Below are positions 1 through 8,200 of a stretch of DNA of 55,976 nt, in pieces (the stretch's first letter is position 1; every line of letters begins with the position of its first letter). The DNA is taken from positions 308,446 through 364,421 of the forward strand of contig NZ_KB913029.1 in assembly GCF_000384115.1 (NCBI RefSeq), in the 5' to 3' direction. The DNA is from Sporichthya polymorpha DSM 43042. Its GTDB lineage: Bacteria > Actinomycetota > Actinomycetes > Sporichthyales > Sporichthyaceae. The notes beneath the pieces were generated by a model. It had not been told where the DNA came from. It made no database searches and saw only the letters and a program-made list of their open reading frames with translations. The position numbers and the translations under genes are program-made.

Positions 1-178
1 GTCGCTGAACGGTCAGGTGACGACTCCACCGTCAGCGACGCCGTCGCTGGTGGATCTCCGACTAGTGGTCCCACGAGTGGCGAACCGGTGGTCCCACGCT
101 GCCGGCGGGCGACAGCCTGGGTGGCGGCCAGCTCGCCGTAAGCGTGTACAGATGATCTCTGTACGAGCGCGAACCCGC
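1..178. other. Non-coding left edge
   Basis: I see no convincing gene between the window edge and the TetR stop codon. The stretch holds two copies of GTGGTCCCACG (65-75 and 88-98), 23 bp apart, each itself a small inverted repeat, and a larger palindrome at 146-164 listed separately. It may be the regulatory region of a gene that lies outside the window. Confidence 0.4.
146..164. promoter_or_regulatory. Inverted repeat GTACAGA-N5-TCTGTAC
   Basis: Perfect 7-bp arms around the 5-bp centre TGATC. It lies just past the stop codon of the TetR gene. No T-tract follows, so an operator is more likely than a terminator. A related shorter palindrome with the same GTACAGA arm occurs at 34174-34189. 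Confidence 0.4.
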
Positions 179-844
179 TCAACCTGGGGAAGTACGTGAG
201 CACTGACACGGATCTCGCAGCACGAGCCGCAGAGCTACGTCAGCCGTGCTGCGGGCGTCCCCGCCGCCGGACGTCAAGGTCTGCCGGGCGACAGCGATAA
301 GCATGCTGGTGATGAACTGCGCGATCACCCGCGGATCGTCGGCTGGCAGATCGCCACTCTTGATCGCCGCTCTCACGGCCCGAGTCCAAATGCCCTGATA
401 GTCCCGCCATGCTCCGAATCCTCGGCCCGTACTTGCGAGCTCGGCGCCTGAGGCGGCGATTTCGCTATCGACCAGTGCGAGGACGGAACGAGGTCTGCGG
501 CTGGACAAATCGACAAGTATCCGAGCGAGATGTTCCACTCGTTCACGGGAGGTCAAACCCGGCCGCCGGGCGATGGACCTCGCCGCGGTGCACAACTCGT
601 CGGCAGCTCGCTGCAGTACGAGCTCGATCAGGTCTTCTTTCGACGGTATTGCCCGATAAAGCGTGGCTCGGGAGACGTGGAGGTGAGCCGCCGCCGCCTC
701 GATCGACACCGCATCGGGGCCACCTTCTTCGAACAAAAGCTGGCCTGCGTCCGTGAGTTGCTCTCGTCCGACCTCGCGCCGTGGTCTTCCGCGGCGACGT
801 CGTCCGGGTGCGGCTCCGCTAGCAACGCCAGAGGAATCCGTCAT
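179..844 (-). CDS. TetR-family transcriptional regulator
   Basis: A 221-residue TetR-type repressor. The N-terminus is rich in Arg (residues about 15-27) and is followed by the helix-turn-helix at about 48-70, containing VSRATLYRAIPSKEDL, which is the most conserved part of the family. The C-terminal ligand-binding domain is divergent, so the inducer cannot be read. The open frame continues upstream to 976, but the ATG at 844 is preferred because it puts the HTH at the usual distance and sits 7 bp after the DoxX stop. It is probably co-transcribed with the DoxX gene. Whether it controls the catabolic island is unknown. Confidence 0.85.
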   Translation of the reverse strand: MTDSSGVASGAAPGRRRRGRPRREVGREQLTDAGQLLFEEGGPDAVSIEAAAAHLHVSRATLYRAIPSKEDLIELVLQRAADELCTAARSIARRPGLTSRERVEHLARILVDLSSRRPRSVLALVDSEIAASGAELASTGRGFGAWRDYQGIWTRAVRAAIKSGDLPADDPRVIAQFITSMLIAVARQTLTSGGGDARSTADVALRLVLRDPCQCSRTSPG

Positions 845-851
845 GTGCACC

Positions 852-1367
852 TCACGCTTCTCGCGAGGGTCGCCAGCACGCAGCAAGAAGCACGCCCGCC
901 GCTCCGACGCCGAGCCCGCCGGCCAGCGCCGCTCCCACGCCGCCGTCCAACTTCGCGGCGAGCTCAATCCGATCATCTACCGACGCCGAGCCCGGCCCGA
1001 GAATTGCGAGGGCGACCGAGGTAGCTCCGAGAACGGCTACGTATTCCCAACCTTGACCTGGTCGGAATACGAAGAAGCCGTTTGTCCGGTGGGCCGTTAC
1101 CAGTGCCACGGTCATGACGCCCACCACTGCTGCGCACTGCAGCGAGGTCAGCACCCCGAGCAGGAGGCACAGTCCCGCCCCCAGCTCGGTCAGACCGCTG
1201 GCCCACGCATGCAAACGAGGCGGCCGAAGACCCATCGACCCGAACCAACGCGCGGTTCCCTCCACCCCTCCCGAGCCGAACAAATGGTTCCAGCCGTGCG
1301 CCAACATCACCGCACCGAGGACGAGCCTGAGGATGAATGCGCAGGAGTCAGCCGAGCTCACCCGCAT
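852..1367 (-). CDS. DoxX-family membrane protein
   Basis: A 171-residue integral membrane protein with the DoxX pattern: an N-terminal helix containing LRLVLGAVMLAHGWNHLF, then GLTELGAGLCLLLG, then two further hydrophobic segments. DoxX proteins are small four-helix quinone- or thiol-linked membrane proteins; the specific role here is unknown. The start at 1367 (MRVSSADSC) is chosen because upstream codons are Pro/Arg-rich and shadow-like. It is the first gene of a two-gene unit with the TetR regulator and diverges from the GntR gene. Confidence 0.8.
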   Translation of the reverse strand: MRVSSADSCAFILRLVLGAVMLAHGWNHLFGSGGVEGTARWFGSMGLRPPRLHAWASGLTELGAGLCLLLGVLTSLQCAAVVGVMTVALVTAHRTNGFFVFRPGQGWEYVAVLGATSVALAILGPGSASVDDRIELAAKLDGGVGAALAGGLGVGAAGVLLAACWRPSREA

Positions 1368-1473
1368 CCCTCCCGAGGGTGACAGCCGTGGACACGAGCG
1401 TGACGCGAGGCGGGATGACCCCGGTCCAGGCCCAGGCACCACGTGAATGGAGGACAACGGCGCGCGGCTACGC

Positions 1474-1507
1474 GATACCGCGTGGATACGTCATACGCCG
1501 TAGATAC
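1474..1507. promoter_or_regulatory. Repeated ATAC boxes in divergent promoter region
   Basis: GATAC at 1474 and 1485, CATAC at 1492 and GATAC at 1503 give spacings of 11, 7 and 11 bp, close to helical phasing at the outer pairs. The cluster lies in the 239-bp divergent region between the DoxX-TetR unit and the GntR gene. It may be a regulator-binding array; no protein can be assigned. Confidence 0.3.
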
Positions 1508-1606
1508 AGCAAACGAGGTACGCTGAATGAAACGATTGCGCCGAGGATGCCCGCGCCGGGTCGGGAATGAACACTCGGCCGCGAGCAAGCTCGGAGGGTC
1601 GAATAC

Positions 1607-2434
1607 ATGCGCCGCACCGCGTACGACCAGAACGGCGGACAGGCGGCGAACACGTGGACCGCCACGCAAGTCCGTGCACCCAAGACGGCGGAGTTGATCG
1701 CTCTTGCGCTTCGCCGTGAGATCGTCCGCGGCGACCTCAAGCGGGGCGAAACCCTTCCTCCCGAACTGCAGCTCATGGGCCAGTTCGGCGTGTCCCGTCC
1801 GACCTTGCGCGAGGCTTTTCGGATCTTGGAGACCGAAGGTCTCATCGTGGTTCGCCGCGGTTCCCGCGGCGGCGCGGAGGTGACCTGCCCCGATGTCTCC
1901 GTCGCAGCCCGTTACGTAGGAATTCTGCTGCAGATGCAGGGGACCACCATCCAAGACGTGTACCAGGCACGGATGATCACCGAACCTGCAGCAGCGGCCA
2001 TGGCCGCTCGGAACAGAACACGGGACGATCTGAAAGAGCTGCACGCGTGCGTTGACAAGCTCGCCGACCTGGTGGAGGCCAGCGAGCGCACTGACGTGCC
2101 GACGGATCCCACCGTATGGGCCGAAGTGACGTTCAGGTTTCACGACTTGCTGCTGCGGGCGTCGCGCAGTAAGACGTTGGCATTGCAGGGCGCCGTTCTT
2201 CAGGACATCGTCGCCACGCATGTGACAATCACCATTACCCGTGGGTTCAGCGAGACGAAGCAAAGCGACCTCTTCCTTCCGACGCTCCGCAGTTACCGGA
2301 AGATGCTGAGGCTCTTGGAAGCCAAGGACGACCGCGGCGCTGAGGAGCACTGGCGCGCTCACATGGAGATCGCGGGGCGTCATCTACTCGGTGGCGACTT
2401 GAGGAATAAGCGAGTGGTCGAACTGTTCGGCTGA
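1607..2434 (+). CDS. GntR-family (FadR/FCD-type) regulator
   Basis: 275 residues. The N-terminal winged helix-turn-helix spans about 27-95, with the recognition region FGVSRPTLREAFRILETEGL at 60-79. The C-terminal all-helical FCD ligand domain (about 115-260) carries the His-containing segments FRFHDLLL and HWRAHMEIAGRHL that usually bind metal or acid ligands. This family typically senses organic acids or acyl-CoA and represses catabolic genes. The start is supported by a GGAGG-like site ending 8 bp upstream. It converges on the P450 operon, so it is a plausible local regulator of the island, but its target cannot be read. Confidence 0.88.
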   Translation: MRRTAYDQNGGQAANTWTATQVRAPKTAELIALALRREIVRGDLKRGETLPPELQLMGQFGVSRPTLREAFRILETEGLIVVRRGSRGGAEVTCPDVSVAARYVGILLQMQGTTIQDVYQARMITEPAAAAMAARNRTRDDLKELHACVDKLADLVEASERTDVPTDPTVWAEVTFRFHDLLLRASRSKTLALQGAVLQDIVATHVTITITRGFSETKQSDLFLPTLRSYRKMLRLLEAKDDRGAEEHWRAHMEIAGRHLLGGDLRNKRVVELFG

Positions 2435-2497
2435 ACCATCGGCCCAGCGGTTCGGTCCTCCGGAGTAGGAGTGCGCCGGAGCGTTGATGGGTCCGAG

Positions 2498-3745
2498 TCA
2501 CGTCGTGCCTGGAGTGAAGACCAGCGGCAGATGATCCACGCCTCGCACCCCACCGAGGTGGCGCACAATTTGTTCGCCGTCGGGAACGCGGTAGTCCGGC
2601 ATCCGCCGGTGGATCTCCTCGAACACGATCCGCAATTCCAGTCGCGCCAGGTGCGACCCCAGGCACCGATGCGCGCCGGCGCCGAACGCGAGGTGGTGAT
2701 TGGGGTGGCGGTCGAGGATCACGGTGTCGGCGTTTTCAAATTGAGTGCTGTCGCGTCCGGTCGCACCGGTGAGCAGCATGACCCGGTCCCCCTCGCGCAA
2801 TGTGGTGCCGTGCATCTCCACCTCGCGGGTGACGCGTCGCCCCGGGATAATTGGGGACTCCCAGCGCATGAGTTCTTCGATCGCCAGGGGAATCGTGCTC
2901 GGGTCGTCGATAAGCTTCTGCCGCTCCTCGGGGTGTTCGGCCAGCCAGGCGATGCCGTTGGATAGGACGCTCTTGGTGGTGTCCAGACCGGCGATCAGCA
3001 GTAGGAAGACGATGTCGAGGACCTCGAACTGCGACAGCTTCCGCTCTCCGGCAAAGCTGGCGTCAAGGAGCGCACTCACGAGGTCGTCGCCCCGTTGTTC
3101 GGTCCGCGTGTCCACGATCTCGGCAAAGTAGGTATAGAGCGCCAGTCCGGACTCTGCACGACGGGCCATCGAAGCCTCGGGATCGCCGGGCACGCCGCGG
3201 ATGATGTCGTCGGCCCATTGCAGGAACATCGGGGCGTCTTCCAAGGGCCATCCCATCAGCGATAGGAACGCCCGCGTGGGGAACGGGTTGGCCAACTCCG
3301 CGACGAATTCGCACGAACCCTTCTCGATGAAGTCGTCGATCAACTCGGTGACCAACGCTCGCAGCTGGTCCTCCAGGGGGTTGATCCGGCCCGGGCCGAA
3401 CAGCGGCGCCAGGATGCGCCGGTAGTAGGCATGGTCCGGCGGATCGATCTCCAACGGGATCATCGGCCGGTCCTGGCCCAGGTTCGCCGGGATCCCGTTC
3501 GGATGCGACGAGAAGATCTCGGGATTGTCGTAGACGAAACGGATGTCGTCGTAGCGGGAGAGCACCCAGTAGCCGCCGTGCCCTTCGGCCCATCCGAGCG
3601 GACATTCCTGGCGGAACTTCCCGTACAACGGGTAGGGATCCTGCGCGTGCTTCGGATCGTCCATATCCCATCGGCGCATAGCCTCGGACACCTCACCGAG
3701 CTCGTACGACTGGCGAGACTGAGCGCGATCGTCACGTGAAGGCAT
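2498..3745 (-). CDS. Cytochrome P450 (operon-distal copy)
   Basis: A 415-residue soluble bacterial P450 that would hydroxylate a hydrophobic substrate using electrons from a ferredoxin. Visible landmarks: I-helix oxygen-binding AGLDTT at 252-257, the K-helix ExxR at E291-R294, and the heme loop FGAGAHRCLG with ligand Cys361. The segment CEFVAELANPFPTRAFLSLM resembles the P450cam (CYP101)-type terpenoid hydroxylases. GGGAGA lies 7 bp before the ATG. It is the last gene of the 16-gene operon and is about 87% identical by eye to the P450 that opens the operon. The substrate is unknown. Confidence 0.96.
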   Translation of the reverse strand: MPSRDDRAQSRQSYELGEVSEAMRRWDMDDPKHAQDPYPLYGKFRQECPLGWAEGHGGYWVLSRYDDIRFVYDNPEIFSSHPNGIPANLGQDRPMIPLEIDPPDHAYYRRILAPLFGPGRINPLEDQLRALVTELIDDFIEKGSCEFVAELANPFPTRAFLSLMGWPLEDAPMFLQWADDIIRGVPGDPEASMARRAESGLALYTYFAEIVDTRTEQRGDDLVSALLDASFAGERKLSQFEVLDIVFLLLIAGLDTTKSVLSNGIAWLAEHPEERQKLIDDPSTIPLAIEELMRWESPIIPGRRVTREVEMHGTTLREGDRVMLLTGATGRDSTQFENADTVILDRHPNHHLAFGAGAHRCLGSHLARLELRIVFEEIHRRMPDYRVPDGEQIVRHLGGVRGVDHLPLVFTPGTT

Positions 3746-3793
3746 CTCTCATCTCCCAGTTGGAATGTGATTTCGCCTGGCGGCCAGAGCAAA

Positions 3794-4975
3794 TCAACGA
3801 GTGAGTAGGAGGCATCCGGCCACGGTGCCTCCCCCAATCCCGACGGCAGCGACCTCAGAATCAGGAACCTGCACTCCGAGGCCCTCGCCGCGTAGTTGCC
3901 GGATGGCCTCGACGACATAGCCGTAGCCGTGCAAGCGGCCGGCCGAGAGTTGCCCGCCATAGGTGTTCCAGGGAAGCGCTCCGCCCAGGGTCAACGAGCT
4001 GCCATCGCCGATGAAGGCACCGGCCTCACCGTGTCCGCAGAAGCCCATCGCTTCGAGCCAGAGCAGCGTGAACACCGTGAAACCGTCGTAAAGCTGAGCG
4101 ACATCGACGTCCGCGGGCCGCAGGTCGGTCCGGCCCCACATTTGGGCCGCGACATCGTGGGCCGCCATGGTGGTCAGGTCCTCCCACTGCTCCCACAGGG
4201 GGCGATGGCGCATCGCCGTCCCCATCGCTTCGATCCGCACCGGCGCCCGAAGATCTGACGTGGTGTCCGCCGATGAGACGACGACCGCGGTGCAGGCGTC
4301 GATCGGGATGTCGCAGTCGAACAGGCCCAACGGCGTCGAGATGAGTCGAGCGTTGAGGTAGTCGTCCATCGACAGTGGCTTGGTGAAGATCGCGTCGGGA
4401 TTCGATGCCGCGTGCATGCGCGCGGTGATCGCAATGGCCCCTAGCTGCTCGCGGGTCGTCCCGTACTCGTGCATGTGGCGGGCGGCGTGAAACGCCGCCC
4501 AGTTGGCGGCGGACACGGCCCCCACGGCGAGCAGCATCGACATCGGGCCCTCAACCTCGTTGAGTTTGGCCCCGAGCCCAGCCCGGGGTCCCGCGGCCTG
4601 CCCGCTCGACTCCGTGACGGTTCGGAAGACCACTGCGTGACGACACAGTCCGGCGGACACGGCCAACACGGCATGGATGAGGGGCGCGATCTGTGCCGCG
4701 CCCTGGGGTGTGCCGTGATGCCACCCGAGTTTCAACCCGAGCGCGTCCTGCACGTCGTACACATCCGGTCCGACGAAACCCGGGGCGAAGTTGAGTGTCA
4801 TACCCGGGTAGGTGGCGAGGCCGTCGATGTCATCCATCGTGAGGCCGGCGTCTCGAACCGCGGCCTGGATCGCGTCGATGGTGAGCGAAAGCGGCGACTG
4901 GGGCAGCTGACGACCGATGGCGGACTGCCCAACGCCCGACAGGACGGCGTCTCGCTCCGGCAGTCGGCGAGTCAC
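3794..4975 (-). CDS. Thiolase-like lipid-transfer protein (Ltp/SCP-x type), probable retro-aldolase subunit
   Basis: 393 residues with the SCP-x thiolase fold. The nucleophilic Cys of true thiolases is absent: the matching stretch around residues 84-96 reads GWHHGTPQGAAQI. The YDGFT motif (296-300) and the NTYGGQLSAGRLHG loop (337-350) typical of Ltp proteins are kept. Ltp2-type proteins work with DUF35 partners as retro-aldolases that release a side-chain fragment from a beta-hydroxyacyl-CoA. The GTG start overlaps the stop of the upstream DUF35 gene by 4 bp, supporting such a pair. A longer frame to 5164 is rejected because it would run through that gene. Confidence 0.88.
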   Translation of the reverse strand: MTRRLPERDAVLSGVGQSAIGRQLPQSPLSLTIDAIQAAVRDAGLTMDDIDGLATYPGMTLNFAPGFVGPDVYDVQDALGLKLGWHHGTPQGAAQIAPLIHAVLAVSAGLCRHAVVFRTVTESSGQAAGPRAGLGAKLNEVEGPMSMLLAVGAVSAANWAAFHAARHMHEYGTTREQLGAIAITARMHAASNPDAIFTKPLSMDDYLNARLISTPLGLFDCDIPIDACTAVVVSSADTTSDLRAPVRIEAMGTAMRHRPLWEQWEDLTTMAAHDVAAQMWGRTDLRPADVDVAQLYDGFTVFTLLWLEAMGFCGHGEAGAFIGDGSSLTLGGALPWNTYGGQLSAGRLHGYGYVVEAIRQLRGEGLGVQVPDSEVAAVGIGGGTVAGCLLLTR

Positions 4976-5376
4976 GCGGCGTCCAGGACGAAACTCGGAA
5001 TCGACAGCTCGCCCGGACCGGGTTCGAAACCGACGCCGACCGTTGCTCCGATGTGCACGGCGCCAAGGTCCGGCGCCCGGAGACGACCGACGACGCGAAT
5101 GCCCGGGACGTCCGGGAACTCGACCAGGACGAGCACGAACGGCACCTCCATACCGGGAAACCACGGGTTCTCATTCACGGTGTAGCTGTAGATCCGCCCC
5201 GGTGCGTCGACAACCACGGCTCGCATGTCCCGGCCCTGGCAACGGGCGCACACTCCACGGGCGGGAAACACGTTGTGACCGCATGACGCGCAACGCTCGA
5301 TCACCAACTCGCCGCGGGCGGCGCCGTCCCAGAAGGGCTGCGTCTCGGGAGTGATGGCCGGGAGGACGCCCTTCAT
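4972..5376 (-). CDS. DUF35 zinc-ribbon/OB-fold protein, partner of the 3794-4975 Ltp
   Basis: 134 residues. An N-terminal helix is followed by a rubredoxin-like zinc ribbon with Cys29, Cys32, Cys43 and Cys46, then an OB-fold from about residue 55 to the end. DUF35 domains bind acyl-CoA and dock onto thiolase-like Ltp proteins. It is coupled by 4-bp overlaps to the crotonase upstream and to the Ltp downstream, which argues for stoichiometric translation of the pair. Unlike ChsH2-type proteins it has no fused MaoC domain. Confidence 0.9.
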   Translation of the reverse strand: MKGVLPAITPETQPFWDGAARGELVIERCASCGHNVFPARGVCARCQGRDMRAVVVDAPGRIYSYTVNENPWFPGMEVPFVLVLVEFPDVPGIRVVGRLRAPDLGAVHIGATVGVGFEPGPGELSIPSFVLDAA

Positions 5377-6155
5377 CGGCCGACCCCCGACGTCACCAGC
5401 GAGGCCAGGCGCGATCGGACGTCGTCGGACGCGATGCGCATCCCCTGCCGGCTGCTAACGAAATCCAGGTCGTCCTCAAGGAAACGTAACGTTGCGCGGC
5501 GGGTGCCCCGCTTGAGGGACGAGAGCGCGCTGCGTGGCGCGGTCGTGAGCGGAGTGATCCACTGACCCACCAACTCCTCCAGCGACTCCGCTTCGGTCAC
5601 CGCTTCCGCCAGCCCGAGTTCGTACGCACGTGTTCCGTCGATCGACTCTGCGCGGTACAGCATGTTTCGTGCAGTTCCCAGCCCGACCAGAGGGGCCAGC
5701 AGTGACATCGCGCCCATGCCGGGCAGCAGTCCGAGCCTGATCCAGGTCTCCTCGAATCTGGCTCCCGGCGTGACAAGTCGGCAGTCGCAGGCCAAGGCGA
5801 GATCGCAGCCCGCTCCGAGCGCCGCGCCGTTGACCGCGGCCACAATGGGAACCTCGGCATCAACGATCGCGCGAACAAGTCCCTGAAAGTGGCCATACAC
5901 CCGGGTTGCGATCGCCTCAGGCGCAAGCTCGGTGAGCTCCGAGATCATGTTCCGGTCCGCACCTGAGCAGAACACCGTTCCCGCCCCCGTGAGCACGACA
6001 GCATGATTTACCGGGTCCTGGGCCGCAGACCCGATCGCGGCCGTGAGTTCCTGCACCATGGGGATGGTCAAGGCGTTTCGGCGCTCGGGTGCGTTGAGAG
6101 TCAGCGTGACGTACCCGTCGTGCTGGGCCGTGGTCACCTCGGACCGCGTGGTCAT
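5373..6155 (-). CDS. Enoyl-CoA hydratase/isomerase-family protein (atypical active site)
   Basis: 260 residues with the crotonase fold: oxyanion-hole segments around CSGAD (63-67) and GAALGAGCD (110-118). Neither catalytic Glu of classical hydratases is present: the first position is Asp118 and the second is Trp138 in FEETWIRLG. Ordinary hydration is therefore doubtful, and an isomerase, C-C lyase or thioesterase-like role is possible. The start at 6155 overlaps the stop of the two-TM gene by 4 bp, and the gene overlaps the DUF35 start by 4 bp. The longer frame to 6236 lies inside the neighbouring gene. Confidence 0.88.
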   Translation of the reverse strand: MTTRSEVTTAQHDGYVTLTLNAPERRNALTIPMVQELTAAIGSAAQDPVNHAVVLTGAGTVFCSGADRNMISELTELAPEAIATRVYGHFQGLVRAIVDAEVPIVAAVNGAALGAGCDLALACDCRLVTPGARFEETWIRLGLLPGMGAMSLLAPLVGLGTARNMLYRAESIDGTRAYELGLAEAVTEAESLEELVGQWITPLTTAPRSALSSLKRGTRRATLRFLEDDLDFVSSRQGMRIASDDVRSRLASLVTSGVGR

Positions 6156-6589
6156 CGCCCGCTCCGACGTCGCGTGGCCTGGGCGGAGCCGGCAACCCTT
6201 CCGGTGTTCCCGGGCGCGCCGCGCGCTGAGGTCCACAAGTCAGGGGACGCAGGTGCTCCCGCACGTTCGGCCCGGTAGGCGCGGTACTCGCGCACGAACC
6301 TCTGGTAGTGGGTGGAGACGACGAGGATCCCACCGATTGCCGTGAGACAGAGTCCGCTGGCGGTCTCCGCCGACATGACCCGCAGTTGGAAGGACGGGTC
6401 CGGGTTACCGCTGACACGGAAGTACCCGATGCTCAGGAGCAGGAGGCCGATCCCCACGAGCACCCAGCCGATCATGCCGACGATTCCCAGCGACCTGACG
6501 GTGCGTGAGATCGGACCTTCACCTGTCGACGCCTGCTGGGCCGGACCCGACGCCTGCGAATAGTTACTCCTGGGCGGTTTGAACGCCAT
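6152..6589 (-). CDS. Small two-TM membrane protein of unknown function (paralogue of 24252-24677)
   Basis: 145 residues: a polar N-terminal tail, two hydrophobic helices (about 36-56 and 73-93) joined by a short loop with SIGYFRVS, and a basic C-terminal tail. It aligns over its whole hydrophobic core with the protein at 24252-24677 (shared GW, VG, S-I/V-GYF-x-VS, QL, TA-x-G, S-x-H-F/Y-Q-x-F). I do not recognise the family. GGGAGAA before the ATG at 6589 supports this start over the ATG at 6616. Its place in the degradation operon suggests a membrane scaffold or transporter accessory, which is inference only. Confidence 0.8.
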   Translation of the reverse strand: MAFKPPRSNYSQASGPAQQASTGEGPISRTVRSLGIVGMIGWVLVGIGLLLLSIGYFRVSGNPDPSFQLRVMSAETASGLCLTAIGGILVVSTHYQRFVREYRAYRAERAGAPASPDLWTSARGAPGNTGRVAGSAQATRRRSGR

Positions 6590-6625
6590 GTGCTTCTCCC
6601 GGTTCGACCAGTCCATCGCTAAGGC

Positions 6626-7786
6626 TCACGCAATCCGCGTTCTACGCAGCAACTCGCGGGCCACGATGACCCGTTGGATCTCCACGGTTCCTTGGATCAT
6701 CTCGTAGGCTTTGACGTCCCGATAGATCCGGGAGATGGCGGACTCGTTCACGTATCCGTACGCACCGTGCACCTGCATCGCCTGCGAAGCGGCGCGCACT
6801 CCGGCCTGTGATGCGACGAGCTTGGCGGTGGCGGCCATGCAGACAAAATCGCTGTCCGCGGCCGGATCCAGGGAACTGTCCCGCATCGACGCGACGCGAT
6901 ACGTCAGCCACCGCGCGCTCTCGACCTGGGCGTGAACGTCGGCAATCAGCGCTTGCACCGTGGGGAACTTCTTCGCGATCGGCACGCCGCGATGCTCGCG
7001 CTGGAGTCCATAGGTCAGGCTGGCGTCCAGCGCTGCCCGTGCCATGCCGACGCACATCGCCGCACCGCGGACCTTCGCTTCGGACTCAACCGCGACGAGG
7101 ACGGCCATGCCGTCACCGACATCGCCCACCGTGTTGTCCAGCGGCGCGGTGGCCGCCTGCAGCCACACTTCTCCTGTGTCCGCCCCACGAAGGCCAAGAA
7201 GGTCGCAGCGTGGGCCGGCCTGGTATCCCGCCTGGTCGGTTTCGACGACGATGGCCGTCAACCGTTCTCCCGTGCGGCAGAACACCACGGCGATGTCGGC
7301 GACGCTGGAATGGCTGATGAAGGTCTTGCCCCCGGTGATCACCCACTCGTCGCCGTTCTTCTCGGCGCATGTGGTGATCGCGGTCGGGTCGGAGCCGGTC
7401 GCCGGTTCGGTGAATGCCCAGCAGGCCTTGATCTCTCCTCGCACCAGGCGAGGGACGTAACGCTCCTGGAGGCTCCTGCTGCCGTGCGCCATGAGCGCGG
7501 AGGCGACCAGCACGTTCATGGCCGGCAGCAGCGCCACCGCAGCGGATCCTCGTGCGAGTTCCTCGATCATCAGAACGAAGTCGAGGAACGAACCGCCGTC
7601 ACCGTCGACCTCAGGGGGAAAGGCCACGCCAGTGACCCCGAGCTTGCGAATGTCGTGCCACAAATCCGACGGCCAGGTGTTGTTGCTGTCGATGTCGCGT
7701 GCGACGGGCACGACACGATCGTCGACGAAGTCGCGAAAGGAGGCGCGCAACTGCTCCTGCTCGGTGGTGAGCGCGACCCCACTCAT
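6626..7786 (-). CDS. Acyl-CoA dehydrogenase
   Basis: 386 residues, a full-length flavoprotein introducing an alpha-beta double bond into an acyl-CoA. The FAD/substrate motif WAFTEPATGSD lies near residue 125. The C-terminal segment YRDVKAYEMIQGTVEIQR carries the expected catalytic base at Glu362, as in short-chain acyl-CoA dehydrogenases, so this enzyme looks self-sufficient, unlike the pair upstream. Its ATG overlaps the stop of the DUF35 gene by one base (TGATG), which implies translational coupling. Confidence 0.94.
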   Translation of the reverse strand: MSGVALTTEQEQLRASFRDFVDDRVVPVARDIDSNNTWPSDLWHDIRKLGVTGVAFPPEVDGDGGSFLDFVLMIEELARGSAAVALLPAMNVLVASALMAHGSRSLQERYVPRLVRGEIKACWAFTEPATGSDPTAITTCAEKNGDEWVITGGKTFISHSSVADIAVVFCRTGERLTAIVVETDQAGYQAGPRCDLLGLRGADTGEVWLQAATAPLDNTVGDVGDGMAVLVAVESEAKVRGAAMCVGMARAALDASLTYGLQREHRGVPIAKKFPTVQALIADVHAQVESARWLTYRVASMRDSSLDPAADSDFVCMAATAKLVASQAGVRAASQAMQVHGAYGYVNESAISRIYRDVKAYEMIQGTVEIQRVIVARELLRRTRIA

Positions 7787-8199
7787 CAGGGAACCTCGGC
7801 CGCGGTCACGAACACTGGGACATCGACGTCGCCGACCCGCTCGTGTGACACCTCAACCCGACTGCCGACAGCCAGGCCGCTGATGTCACCAACGAACCGC
7901 GCGAACACGCGGGGACCGCCGTCGAGGTCGACCATGCCCATGGCGTACGGCACCCAGTCGCGGAACGCCGACGACGAGTTCTGGCGGATCACGGTGAACG
8001 TGTACACGGTCCCGCCGCCCGCGGTGCTTTCCCACGTGGTTCCGTCCGCATGACAGTAGGGACAGTGCGGACGCGGGTACCAGTGCGCCCGCCCGCATGA
8101 GACACACCGCTTGTAGGCGAACTCGCCCCGGGCCGCCGCCTCCCAGAACTCCCGCGATTCGGCATCGACTGCCGGGAGCACTCGCTTCACGTCTGCCAC
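7786..8199 (-). CDS. DUF35 zinc-ribbon/OB-fold protein, partner of the 8201-9358 Ltp
   Basis: 137 residues from the GTG at 8199: zinc ribbon Cys32, Cys35, Cys46, Cys49, then an OB-fold. A GGAGG site 6 bp upstream decides this start; the alternative GTG at 8214 would place that site inside the gene. The start follows the Ltp stop codon by one base. The pair mirrors the Ltp/DUF35 module at 3794-5376 but with reversed gene order. The expected role is acyl-CoA presentation to the Ltp active site. Confidence 0.9.
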   Translation of the reverse strand: MADVKRVLPAVDAESREFWEAAARGEFAYKRCVSCGRAHWYPRPHCPYCHADGTTWESTAGGGTVYTFTVIRQNSSSAFRDWVPYAMGMVDLDGGPRVFARFVGDISGLAVGSRVEVSHERVGDVDVPVFVTAAEVP

Positions 8200-8200
8200 G

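Noticed and set aside
65-98. Two GTGGTCCCACG repeats as a mobile-element end or attachment site
   Set aside because: Only two 11-bp copies with no integrase, tRNA or matching distant copy; more likely a small operator pair or chance.
2435-2497. Possible terminator between the convergent GntR and P450 genes
   Set aside because: Only a CTCCGGAG palindrome is present, without a stable longer stem or T-tract.
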